Positions 1 through 6,934 of a stretch of DNA of 17,496 nt are shown here, piece after piece. Source of the DNA: Solimonas_A sp035476855. Its GTDB lineage: Bacteria > Pseudomonadota > Gammaproteobacteria > Nevskiales > Nevskiaceae. The position numbers and the translations under genes were made by a program. The stretch spans positions 1 through 17,496 of the forward strand of contig DATILC010000152.1 in NCBI GenBank assembly GCA_035476855.1, written 5' to 3'. The notes beneath the pieces are model-generated. The model was not told where the DNA came from. It saw nothing but the letters and a program-made list of their open reading frames with translations, and did no database searches. The number at the start of each line of letters is the position of its first letter. The stretch's first letter is position 1.

Positions 1-1488
1 CGCCGGGAGGTCGCCGCCCATCGGCACGCCGTTGCGATAGCCCTCGGCGGCGAAGTCGCGGCTGCCGCAGGCTCCGGCCGCCAGGTTCCAGCCGCCGAAG
101 AAGCGCAGCACCGGCCGCGTGCCGCTGGTGGCATAGGCCTCGCGCCGGCGCATCGCCGCGAACAGCGAGGGACGCGTGTTCTGCTCGGCCCACAGCACAG
201 CGAGACCACCCGGGCTGTTCTCGATGCGATCAGTCAGGCCTGCCGGCAGTTCGCCGCGTGCGCTGCCGCCGGCGCCGCCATGGCCCGGGTACTCGCCTTC
301 CTGCACGCGTCCCGGGGTACCGAGGTGGGTGTCGGAGCTGCCGATGAATCCGTACTTGAAGGGATTGGCCCCCAGCGCCTGCTCCTGCGCCAGGCCTTCC
401 TTCAGCGCCGAGCGCAGGAAGTCCTGCTCCAGCGGCGCACCGCTGGCGGCCGGGTTGACCTGGCTGCCGGTGAAGTTGCGGTAAGGCAGCAGCTCGAAGC
501 CGCATTGCTCGTCGGCCAGGCCTGCACCGGTGGTGCCGAGGCATTCCGACTGGCCCTTGTGCTGGTAGATCTCGGCCAGCGGCTCGTTGAGCTGGCGCGC
601 CTGCGCGTAGGCGGCATTGAAGGGCATTCCGCGGCGGTCGCTGGTCTGGAACATCAGGCCGCCGCTGAGGTTGGAGTTGTGCGGGATGGTCAGCACGTTG
701 CAGCCCTGGTCGCCGCGGCAGTGCTCGGCCAACGCCTCCCACAGCAGTTCCGGCTCCGGCGTCTCGATGTAGCTGTCGGGAATCTCGGGGACGATCTCGC
801 TTTCGAAGATGACGTTGCGATGGAGGTTGTTGGACAGCGGCGCGCCGGTCCATTCGTAGCCGACGAAAGTGCTGAAGCGGCACTCCGCGCTACGGTCGTA
901 GTAGGCCTCGGCGGCACGCTGGATGTCGCGCCAGGGCGTCTTCGCCGCCTCGATGCAGCGCTCGCCGTTGAGGCCGCAGAACGGCATGCGCGGGATGAAC
1001 TCGCCGCCATCGGCGGTGGGCAGGCCGAACAGGCCGGGGCCGAGCAGGTTGAAGACGATGAAGGCCTGCGCTGGCGCGGAGCGGTAGAACAGGCACTCCG
1101 GCGAGTTGTAGCCCTCCAGTTCAGGGTTGGTGCAGATCTCGGTCTCGCCGAACAGCTCGGCGTGGTCGGTGACCGCGGTGAAGTCCAGCGGCCGCGCCAG
1201 CTGCGTGCTGCGCAGCGCTTCGCCGGCCTCGTTGTAGGGCTGGATGCCGAGCCGCTCGCCCTGCGCGAAACGATAGGCCTCGTGCGGGCCGATGATGGTG
1301 CCCTGGGTGTTGGCGTCGAGCGAGTACTTGGTGTGGACGTGCAGGTCGCCGAAGAACGGCTGGCGGTCGGCGTTGTAGTGCCGGCACTTCACCTCGGGTG
1401 CAGGACCCGGTGTGCCAGTCGCGGGTTCGCTGCTGCGTCCGCAGGCCGTCAAGGCCAACAGAAATCCAAGGCATAGCAGACGGCGCAT
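1..1488 (-). CDS. DUF3604 family lipoprotein, 3' end cut by window edge
   Basis: A continuous reading frame of 496 codons runs from ATG at 1488 to the window edge with no stop, so the C-terminus is missing. An excellent ribosome site (AGGGAGGGGGAG) abuts the ATG. The N-terminus MRRLLCLGFLLALTAC is a lipoprotein signal with lipobox LTAC (Cys16), so the mature protein should be lipid-anchored in the envelope. Residues 45-56 hold FFGDLHVHTKYS, a PHP-phosphoesterase-like HxH motif (H50, H52). Downstream VTDHAELFG, IPHNSN and GSSDTHLG supply further likely metal ligands. This order is typical of DUF3604, a family whose reaction is not established and which is usually somewhat over 600 residues. 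A metal-dependent hydrolase role is inference. It follows the SDR gene on the same strand, across a REP-like repeat pair that makes one shared transcript doubtful. Confidence 0.88.
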   Translation of the reverse strand, partial: MRRLLCLGFLLALTACGRSSEPATGTPGPAPEVKCRHYNADRQPFFGDLHVHTKYSLDANTQGTIIGPHEAYRFAQGERLGIQPYNEAGEALRSTQLARPLDFTAVTDHAELFGETEICTNPELEGYNSPECLFYRSAPAQAFIVFNLLGPGLFGLPTADGGEFIPRMPFCGLNGERCIEAAKTPWRDIQRAAEAYYDRSAECRFSTFVGYEWTGAPLSNNLHRNVIFESEIVPEIPDSYIETPEPELLWEALAEHCRGDQGCNVLTIPHNSNLSGGLMFQTSDRRGMPFNAAYAQARQLNEPLAEIYQHKGQSECLGTTGAGLADEQCGFELLPYRNFTGSQVNPAASGAPLEQDFLRSALKEGLAQEQALGANPFKYGFIGSSDTHLGTPGRVQEGEYPGHGGAGGSARGELPAGLTDRIENSPGGLAVLWAEQNTRPSLFAAMRRREAYATSGTRPVLRFFGGWNLAAGACGSRDFAAEGYRNGVPMGGDLPA

Positions 1489-1518
1489 CTCCCCCTCCCT
1501 CAGAACCCGAAAGTTTCC

Positions 1519-1614
1519 GTCCGTTCGCCCTGAGCCTGTCGAAGGGTGAACGGATTACCCAAGCCGTCGCTATCCGATTTCCGCCCGTACTTCGACAAGC
1601 TCAGTACGAACGGA
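1519..1614. repeat. REP-like inverted repeat pair, copy A
   Basis: Two hairpin units face each other. The first (about 1522-1553) has a 10-bp stem CGTTCGCCCT/AGGGTGAACG with one G-T wobble around GAGCCTGTCGA. The second (1586-1608) has stem CGTACT/AGTACG around TCGACAAGCTC, followed by GAACGG. The loop of the first (CTGTCGA) is close to the complement of the second (TCGACAAG), so the units are inverted copies of one sequence. It fills the gap between the SDR and DUF3604 genes. The same pair recurs at 6012-6103. Such TTCGACAAGCTCAG-type palindromes are widely dispersed in proteobacterial genomes as REP elements. It may also stop transcription leaving the SDR gene; no T-tract supports this. Confidence 0.75.
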
Positions 1615-1645
1615 AATCCCCAAGGCCCGCGCGAAAAGCACGGCG

Positions 1646-2425
1646 CTAGTTCTTGTTGACCTGTGCCGCGTTCAGGAACGCCGGTCGTTCGCCGCCGCCA
1701 TGCAGCACCAGGTTGGTACCGGAGGCGTAGGAAGCCTGCGTCGACGACAGCCAGACGCAAGCGTCGCCGATGTCGGAGGGGTTGGCCAGGCGCTGCATCG
1801 GCACGGTCTGCGAAACCGCGGCGATGCCGGCCTCGTCGCCGTAGTGCAGGTCGGACTGCTCGGTGCGCACCATGCCCGGACTGACCGCGACCACGCGCAC
1901 CTTCGGCGCCCATTCCACCGCCAGCGACTGCGTCAGGCTCAGCACGGCGGCCTTGGCGGCGCCGTAGGCGGCAGTACCCGGTGAGGGTCGCAGCGCCGAG
2001 ACGCTGGCGACGAACACGATGACGCCACCCTCGGCCTGCGCCTGCATCATCGCGTTGGCCTTCTGCGCGAAGTGAAACGGCGCCAGCAGGTTCAGCGCGA
2101 TGATCGATTCATGGAAGCGCGGCGAGGCCTTGTCGGCCATCGCGAAGGGCGCGCCGCCGGCATTGTTGACCAGCACGTCGAGGCGGCCATGGCGCTCGGC
2201 AATCTGCGCAAACAGCGCGTCCACCGCGTCGCGGTTACGCACGTCGCAGGCAATGAACTCGGCGCTGCGGCCGTCCACCGACGGCAGCTCGGCAACCGCC
2301 TCGCGGCCGCAGACGATGACCTTCGCGCCCGTCGCCAGGAAGCGCTCGCTGATGCCGCGGCCGACGCCCTTGGCGCCGCCGGTGACGAGCACGACGTAGG
2401 CTGGTTTGGTCTGGGACTGCTGCAC
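1646..2425 (-). CDS. SDR family oxidoreductase
   Basis: A 259-residue classical short-chain dehydrogenase/reductase, cytosolic and NAD(P)H-dependent. The cofactor motif TGGAKGVG lies at 15-22, NNAG at 87-90, and the catalytic set is Ser141, Tyr154 and Lys158 in YGAAK. Ser and Tyr are the usual 13 residues apart. The start is GTG at 2425, with AGGGG about nine bases upstream; there is no better ATG ahead of the first strand. The C-terminus carries LHGGGERPAFLNA, a GGGE-PA ending I associate with actinobacterial and sterol/lipid-catabolism SDRs, which is a weak lead. The substrate cannot be read from sequence. Proximity to alkB makes an alcohol, hydroxyacyl or steroid-like substrate plausible, but the repeat at 2513-2616 separates the two genes. 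Confidence 0.88.
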   Translation of the reverse strand: MQQSQTKPAYVVLVTGGAKGVGRGISERFLATGAKVIVCGREAVAELPSVDGRSAEFIACDVRNRDAVDALFAQIAERHGRLDVLVNNAGGAPFAMADKASPRFHESIIALNLLAPFHFAQKANAMMQAQAEGGVIVFVASVSALRPSPGTAAYGAAKAAVLSLTQSLAVEWAPKVRVVAVSPGMVRTEQSDLHYGDEAGIAAVSQTVPMQRLANPSDIGDACVWLSSTQASYASGTNLVLHGGGERPAFLNAAQVNKN

Positions 2426-2512
2426 GGCCGACTACCCCTGCTTCGGATGGTGCGGCCATCCTAGTGCATCGAGGGCGCCGGGCTGTCGTCCGAAGGGATG
2501 AAAAGCAATTGG

Positions 2513-2616
2513 CCACGGACGGACACGGATAACACGGATTATTCGTGGAGATTGGAAGTGCAGTTAAGTCATCCCAACTCTTTGAGTTTTCCGTGTGTGT
2601 CCGTGTCATTCCGTGG
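2513..2616. repeat. Inverted repeat with CACGGA iterations
   Basis: A left arm at 2513-2538 beginning CCACGGACGGACACGG and a right arm at 2590-2616 ending CCGTGTCATTCCGTGG are imperfect inverted complements over about 26 bp, with a 51-bp AT-richer centre. Each arm is itself an iteration of a CACGGA-like hexamer with variable spacers. It sits between the alkB stop (2637) and the SDR start (2425), the only gap of that transcriptional direction. Similar CCGTG-TCC-GTG intergenic repeats occur in many unrelated bacteria. It could form a long stem in RNA and weaken read-through from alkB into the SDR gene, which is inference. Confidence 0.65.
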
Positions 2617-2636
2617 CAAAAATGCTTTGAAGGCTG

Positions 2637-4028
2637 CTACAGCGCAACGAAGTCCGGCTTCTCGCGCACCGAGCAATCCGGGCAGGGCCAGTTGTCCGGC
2701 AGCTGCGCCCAGCGCGTGCCCGCCGCATAGCCCTCGTGCGGGCAACCCTGGGCCTCGTCGTAGACATGGCCGCAGTCGCTGCACTGGTAGCGGCGGAAGC
2801 CGGCATCGCGGACGCTGGCGGCGAGTTCGCCGCTGGGCAGGACGTGGCTGCCGGGGAAAACCTCCGGCCGGCCGTCGTCCAGCGCCGCGCCGCTCCAGCG
2901 CGCCAGCAGGGCTTCGCGCTTCGCCGGGTACAGGTTGGCCAGGCCCAGGTTGCCCTTGTAGTGCCTGGCCACCAGCGGGTCCATCTGGCGGAACCACAGC
3001 GCCGGGATGTAGGCCGGGATCAGCATCGAGGCGTAGCCGGAAGGCAGCTGCGGGCTTTCGTCGAAGTGGCGCAGGGCCTGGAAGCGGCGCGTCGGGTTGG
3101 CGTGATGGTCCGAGTGGCGCTGCAACTGGTAGAGGAACAGGTTGGTGACGATGTGGTTGCTGTTCCAGCTGTGTGCCGGCGAGCAGCGCTCCCAGCGGCC
3201 GGACGGCAGCTTCTGGCGCTGCAGGCCGTAGTGCTCGATGTAGTTGATCACCTCCAGCAGCGAAGCGCCGTAGAAGGCCTGCGCCAGCAGGAAGGGCAGC
3301 GCGATCCAGCCCAGCCACAGGGTCAGCGCGCCGAACAGCACCACGGTCATGCCCCAGGCCTGCAGGTTCTCGTTCTGCCAGGTCCAGGGGCCCTTGCCGA
3401 TACGCGCCAGGCGGTCCTTTTCCAGATGCCAGGCCGAGCGCAGGCTGCCGATCATGGTGCGCGGCAGGAAGGCCCAGAAGCTCTCGCCCATCTTCGAGCT
3501 GGCCGGGTCATCCGGTGTGGCGACGTTCTTGTGGTGGCCCTTGTTGTGCTCGATGAAGAAATGGCCATAGGCCACCGGCGCCAGCGTCAGCTTGGCCAGC
3601 CAGCGCTCGAGGCTGTTGATCTTGTGGCCCAACTCATGGGCGGTGTTGATGCCGATGCCGTTGACCGCGCCGGCCGCGAACACCAGGCCGATGATCTCGA
3701 TCGCCGAGGGATCGCGGCGCGCCACGATCCAGGCACAGAGGATGGTGGTGGCGAACTGCAGCGGGATGTAGGCGTAGACGATCGCGCGGTAATAGCGATC
3801 GGACTCCAGCATCGGCACCGCGGTCTCCGGCGGGTTGCTGTTGTCGACGCCGATCAGCCAGTCGGCCAGCGGGATCAGCACGTAGACCAGCGCCGGCGCC
3901 AGCCAGGCCAGCGCATACCAGCCGGTGAAGACGCTGATCAGCACCACGCCGCCGGCCAGCATCGGTATGAGGGGACTCAGCAGCCAGAGGTAGCGCTTGC
4001 TGTCGGTCCAGGGCGCGGTCAGGGTCAT
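2637..4028 (-). CDS. alkB: Alkane 1-monooxygenase fused to rubredoxin
   Basis: A 463-residue inner-membrane non-haem di-iron hydroxylase that oxidises the terminal methyl of n-alkanes to primary alcohols. Residues 1-380 are AlkB. They contain several hydrophobic segments (about 15-34, 38-60, 82-103, 110-128, 225-258) and all the histidine signatures: HELGHK 131-136, EHNKGHH 160-166, NYIEHYG 262-268 and LQRHSDHHA 302-310. Residues 413-463 form a rubredoxin with iron ligands Cys416, Cys419, Cys449 and Cys452 (CSDCG and CPDC), so the electron carrier is built in. Most AlkB proteins use a separate rubredoxin; fusions are known from some actinobacteria and other degraders. The start at 4028 begins the conserved region; the frame stays open upstream to 4733, opposite the regulator gene, which is a shadow. 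No strong ribosome site precedes the ATG. It is divergent from an AraC regulator. Confidence 0.95.
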   Translation of the reverse strand: MTLTAPWTDSKRYLWLLSPLIPMLAGGVVLISVFTGWYALAWLAPALVYVLIPLADWLIGVDNSNPPETAVPMLESDRYYRAIVYAYIPLQFATTILCAWIVARRDPSAIEIIGLVFAAGAVNGIGINTAHELGHKINSLERWLAKLTLAPVAYGHFFIEHNKGHHKNVATPDDPASSKMGESFWAFLPRTMIGSLRSAWHLEKDRLARIGKGPWTWQNENLQAWGMTVVLFGALTLWLGWIALPFLLAQAFYGASLLEVINYIEHYGLQRQKLPSGRWERCSPAHSWNSNHIVTNLFLYQLQRHSDHHANPTRRFQALRHFDESPQLPSGYASMLIPAYIPALWFRQMDPLVARHYKGNLGLANLYPAKREALLARWSGAALDDGRPEVFPGSHVLPSGELAASVRDAGFRRYQCSDCGHVYDEAQGCPHEGYAAGTRWAQLPDNWPCPDCSVREKPDFVAL

Positions 4029-4121
4029 TGCGGTCACGGCTACACTCGCTGTTACATTGGGTGATGGTATGGTCAGGCAGGACGGAACCAGCGACCATAT
4101 GCAGGACGCCGCCGCGGCATC

Positions 4122-4181
4122 GCAAAACGCCGGGATCGCTGCAAATTGCGGTAAAACGCCAGGAACCCCTACCGAAACGCC
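4122..4181. promoter_or_regulatory. Direct repeats in alkB-araC divergent gap, candidate operator
   Basis: The motif AAAACGCC occurs at 4124-4131 and 4153-4160, both followed by a purine and GGA/GGAA-like bases, and a third near copy GAAACGCC lies at 4174-4181 touching the regulator's start codon. Spacings are 29 and 21 bp, so the last two are two helical turns apart. AraC-family dimers often bind direct half-sites about 21 bp apart. The position in the 154-bp divergent gap suits repression of the regulator's own gene and activation of alkB. Binding itself is inference, and no convincing -35/-10 pair was seen for alkB. Confidence 0.35.
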
Positions 4182-4182
4182 G

Positions 4183-5097
4183 ATGGACACGCTGAGCCAG
4201 ATCCTGGACGACATCCGCCTGCGCGGCGGCGAATTCCGCGACCTGCAGCTGTACGCGCCCTGGGCGTTCCGGCTCGAGACGCCGGGCCTGGCCAGCTTCC
4301 ACATCGTCACCCAGGGCAGTTGCTGGCTGCTGCGCGAGGGCGCCGAACCTCTGCGCCTGGATGCCGGCGACCTGGTGGTCCTGCCCGGCGGCGCCGCCCA
4401 CCGGGTGCAGGACAGCCCCGAAACCCCGGGCGAGGCGGCCCCGGACCTGTCGGCGGAGCTGGGCTCGCCACGGCGTGAGCCACACCGCCTGGGCACGGCC
4501 GGCCCGCTGGCGCGACTGCTGTCGGGGCGCTTCAGCTTCGAGGTGGAACTGGCGCGCCCCCTGGTCGGCGCGCTGCCGCCGCTGCTGCTGCATCGCGGCC
4601 AAGGCGCCGGGCCGCCGGTGTGGCTGCGTATCGGCCTGCAGTTCCTCGCCGACGAGCGCTCGCAGAACCGGCCGGCGCAGCAGGCGGTGATCAACCGCCT
4701 CGCCGACATCCTGCTGATCCAGGTGCTGCGCAATCACATCAGCGAACTGCCGGAGGGCTCCGGCAACTGGCTGCTGGCGCTGCGCGACCGCGCCCTGTCG
4801 GCGGCGCTGTCGGCAATGCACCGCGAGCCGCAGCGCCCCTGGACGGTGCCGGAACTGGCCGAGATCGCCAGCCTGTCGCGCTCCGCCTTCGCCGAACGCT
4901 TCAACCAGGTGCTGGGCCAGCCGCCGCTGGCCTACCTCACCGAGCACCGCATGCGCCTGGCCGCCTGGCAGCTGCGCCACGGCAGCCAGCCGGTCTGCCG
5001 CATCGCCGAGCAGGTCGGCTACAACTCCGAGACCGCCTTCAGCCAGGCTTTCAAGCGCAGCCACGGCGTTTCACCCTCGGGATACCGCAAGACCTGA
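4183..5097 (+). CDS. AraC family regulator with cupin sensor domain
   Basis: A 304-residue transcription regulator. Residues 1-190 form the cupin-type sensor arm (opening MDTLSQILDDIRLRG, then FHIVTQGSCWLL and LDAGDLVVLPGGAAHRV). Residues 200-303 form the AraC DNA-binding domain with two helix-turn-helix units, about 221-245 (PELAEIASLSRSAFAERF) and 270-292 (VCRIAEQVGYNSETAFSQAFKR), then GVSPSGYR. The start at 4183 is chosen because this opening is typical of the cupin-AraC subfamily. The frame is open further up to 3997, but that part is low-complexity and overlaps the alkB start. The ribosome site is poor. The gene is divergent from alkB, as the AraC/XylS-type AlkR is from alkM in Acinetobacter, so control of alkB by alkane-derived signals is the natural inference. 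The hydrolase operon follows 61 bp downstream and could be a second target. Confidence 0.9.
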   Translation: MDTLSQILDDIRLRGGEFRDLQLYAPWAFRLETPGLASFHIVTQGSCWLLREGAEPLRLDAGDLVVLPGGAAHRVQDSPETPGEAAPDLSAELGSPRREPHRLGTAGPLARLLSGRFSFEVELARPLVGALPPLLLHRGQGAGPPVWLRIGLQFLADERSQNRPAQQAVINRLADILLIQVLRNHISELPEGSGNWLLALRDRALSAALSAMHREPQRPWTVPELAEIASLSRSAFAERFNQVLGQPPLAYLTEHRMRLAAWQLRHGSQPVCRIAEQVGYNSETAFSQAFKRSHGVSPSGYRKT

Positions 5098-5108
5098 GCC
5101 GCCTGCCG

Positions 5109-5124
5109 TCATCCAAAAGGATGA
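5109..5124. promoter_or_regulatory. Short perfect dyad ahead of the meta-cleavage genes
   Basis: TCATCC-AAAA-GGATGA is a perfect inverted repeat with 6-bp arms. It lies 11 bases after the araC-type stop and 34 bases before the hydrolase ATG. The stem is short and no T-run follows, so an operator or RNA hairpin is likelier than a terminator. It could equally be chance. Confidence 0.25.
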
Positions 5125-5158
5125 AGCTTGGACGCGGCTGCTGGAGGACCATTCGCGC

Positions 5159-5989
5159 ATGAACCAGAAGCCCGTCCCCGAGGGCCGTTACGTCACGCTG
5201 GCGAACGGCTACCGCATCCATTACCAGGACCAGGGCCAGGGCCCGGTCGTGGTGTTCCTGCACGGCTCCGGCAACGGCGCCAGCGGCTACAGCAACTTCA
5301 AGGGCAACTACCCGGAACTGGCCCAGGCCGGTTACCGCTGCATCGTGCCCGACATGATCGGCTTCGGTTACTCCGACAAGCCGGACGACGTCGAATACCA
5401 CCTGTCCTTCTTCGTCGACTGCCTCAGGCAGACGCTGGACGCCCTGGGCGTGCAGAAGGCCACGATCGTCGGCAACTCGCTCGGTGGCGCGGTGGCGCTG
5501 GGCTATGCCCTCGCCCATCCGGCCGGCGTCGAGCGCCTGGTGCTGATGGCGCCGGGCGGCCTCAACGAGCTGCCGGACTACCTGGCGATGCCGGGCATGC
5601 AGGCGATGTTCGCGCTCTACGGTTCCGGCAAGCCGGTGACCGAGGAGGCGATGAAGGATTTCTTCATCAAGGCCTTCGTGGTCGATCCGTCCTGCGTTAC
5701 CGATGACCTGGTGCACGAACGCGCCGAGATGGCCAAGCTGCAGAACCCGCAGGTGATCAAGACGCTGAAGGTGCCGGTGATGACCGAGCGCCTCGCCGAG
5801 ATCTCTTGCCCGGTGCTGACGCTGTGGGGCCTGAACGAGAACATGATGCCGGACAGCGGCATCCTGCGGCTGGCCAAGGGCCTGAAGAACGGCCGCATGG
5901 TGCTGGTACCCAACTGCGGCCACTGGGTGATGATCGAGCATCGCGGGCTGTTCAACCGCATGGTGCTGGACTTCCTCAAGAATGGTTGA
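5159..5989 (+). CDS. Meta-cleavage product C-C hydrolase (alpha/beta fold)
   Basis: A 276-residue cytosolic alpha/beta hydrolase of the group that splits ring-cleavage products (BphD, TesD, HsaD, MhpC type) into a carboxylic acid and a 2-hydroxydienoate. Visible are the oxyanion-loop region FLHGSGNGASGYSNF at 33-47, nucleophile Ser107 in GNSLGG, and His255 in CGHWVMIEH, a signature ending of this group. At the usual acid position (WGxxD) the sequence is WGLNE, so Glu227 replaces Asp. GGAGG lies about 11 bases before the ATG. The next enzyme of the route, the hydratase, follows after a REP-like pair, which supports the assignment. The native substrate cannot be decided; aromatic and steroid-ring products are both possible. 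Ester or epoxide hydrolases share the fold, but the neighbours argue against them. Confidence 0.87.
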   Translation: MNQKPVPEGRYVTLANGYRIHYQDQGQGPVVVFLHGSGNGASGYSNFKGNYPELAQAGYRCIVPDMIGFGYSDKPDDVEYHLSFFVDCLRQTLDALGVQKATIVGNSLGGAVALGYALAHPAGVERLVLMAPGGLNELPDYLAMPGMQAMFALYGSGKPVTEEAMKDFFIKAFVVDPSCVTDDLVHERAEMAKLQNPQVIKTLKVPVMTERLAEISCPVLTLWGLNENMMPDSGILRLAKGLKNGRMVLVPNCGHWVMIEHRGLFNRMVLDFLKNG

Positions 5990-6011
5990 TTCCAGCCCTA
6001 CCCTCTCCCGG

Positions 6012-6103
6012 CCGTTCGCCCTGAAGCTGTCGAAGGGTGAACGGTCCGCGCGCGCCGCTCGTGCTTCGATCCTTCGACAGGCTCAGGACTCAGCACGAAC
6101 GGC
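6012..6103. repeat. REP-like inverted repeat pair, copy B
   Basis: This is a second copy of the pair at 1519-1614. The first unit (6013-6044) is CGTTCGCCCTGA-AGCTGTCGA-AGGGTGAACGG; the second (6060-6103) has stem CGTGCT/AGCACG with TTCGACAGGCTCAG inside, slightly longer than in copy A. It fills the gap between hydrolase and hydratase genes, which otherwise look co-transcribed. It may reduce or stabilise mRNA across the junction; this is inference. Confidence 0.75.
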
Positions 6104-6124
6104 TGGCAAGGTCCGCAAGTAACC

Positions 6125-6922
6125 ATGGCACTCCCCGACTCTCGCATCCTCGCTCTCGGTGACGAGCTGTTCGCCGCGCTGCGCGCGCGCTCCGTGCTGG
6201 AGCCGCTGACCAACCGCGAAGCCACGATCGACATCGAGGATGCCTACCGCATCTCGCTGCAGTTCCTGAAGCGCCGTGAGGCCGAGGGCGAGCGTGTCAT
6301 CGGCAAGAAGATCGGCGTCACCTCCAAGCCGGTGCAGGACATGCTCGGCGTGCACCAGCCGGACTTCGGTTTCCTCACCGACCGCATGCACGTCGCCAAC
6401 GGCAGCAGCGTCAGCCTGCTGAAATCCGGCCTGATCCAGCCGCGCGCCGAGGGCGAGATCGCCTTCGTGCTGAAGAAGGACCTGCGCGGCCCCGGCATCA
6501 CCGAGGAGCAGGTGCTGGATGCCACCGAGTACGTCTCGCCCTGCTTCGAGATCGTCGACTCGCGCATCCGCGACTGGAAGATCAAGATCCAGGACACCGT
6601 CGCCGACAATGCCTCCTGCGGCGTGTTCGTGATCGGCGACGCCCGCATCGACCCGCGCTCGCTGGACCTGGCGGCGGCGACGATGGAAATCCACAAGAAC
6701 GGCCAGCATGTCGCCTCCGGCGTCGGCGCGGCCGTGCAGGGCCACCCGGCCACCGCGGTCGCCTGGCTGGCGAACACGCTGGGCCGCTACGGCATCCCCT
6801 TTCTCGCCGGTGAAGTCATCCTCTCCGGTTCGCTTGCACCGCTGCTGCCGGCGGCGCCGGGCGACCGTTTCGAGATGTCGATTGCCGGCATTGGTACCGC
6901 CTCGATTTCCTTCGAGGCCTGA
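6125..6922 (+). CDS. mhpD: 2-keto-4-pentenoate hydratase
   Basis: A 265-residue cytosolic hydratase of the fumarylacetoacetase-like MhpD/TesE/HsaE family. It adds water to 2-hydroxypenta-2,4-dienoate, the product of the preceding hydrolase, to give 4-hydroxy-2-oxovalerate. The metal-site glutamates fit Glu109 and Glu111 in PRAEGEIAFVL and Glu142 in CFEIVDSRIRDW. The GKKIGVTSKPVQ segment at 60-71 is the usual N-terminal active-site strand. Length is normal for the family. The ribosome site is weak (AAGG 13 bases upstream). It is followed after 12 bases by the acetaldehyde dehydrogenase, so this is the first gene of a tight three-gene core. The symbol is a family label; an oxalocrotonate decarboxylase homologue is an alternative, but the decarboxylation route usually has a separate partner set. 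Confidence 0.92.
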   Translation: MALPDSRILALGDELFAALRARSVLEPLTNREATIDIEDAYRISLQFLKRREAEGERVIGKKIGVTSKPVQDMLGVHQPDFGFLTDRMHVANGSSVSLLKSGLIQPRAEGEIAFVLKKDLRGPGITEEQVLDATEYVSPCFEIVDSRIRDWKIKIQDTVADNASCGVFVIGDARIDPRSLDLAAATMEIHKNGQHVASGVGAAVQGHPATAVAWLANTLGRYGIPFLAGEVILSGSLAPLLPAAPGDRFEMSIAGIGTASISFEA

Positions 6923-6934
6923 TTCGAGATCCCC

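Noticed and set aside
280..1476. Long plus-strand open frame of 398 codons opposite the DUF3604 gene
   Set aside because: Its product is a Val/Ala/Gly/Arg-rich low-information sequence. The minus strand encodes a lipoprotein with recognisable motifs and a strong ribosome site over the same bases, so this is a GC-driven shadow.
1519..1614. Reading the REP-like hairpins as a CRISPR fragment
   Set aside because: There are only two inverted units, no regular spacers and no cas genes; the pattern is that of REP pairs.
2736..4064. Plus-strand open frame of 442 codons across alkB
   Set aside because: The minus strand carries all the AlkB and rubredoxin motifs. The plus frame is Arg/Gln/Ala/Val-rich shadow sequence.
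4029..4733. Upstream extension of the alkB frame by 235 codons
   Set aside because: It is Ser/Arg/Pro-rich, lies opposite the AraC gene, and has no relation to AlkB, whose usual N-terminus starts at 4028.
3634..5064. Minus-strand open frame of 476 codons over the AraC gene
   Set aside because: It is low-information and overlaps alkB in another frame; the plus-strand regulator is clearly real.
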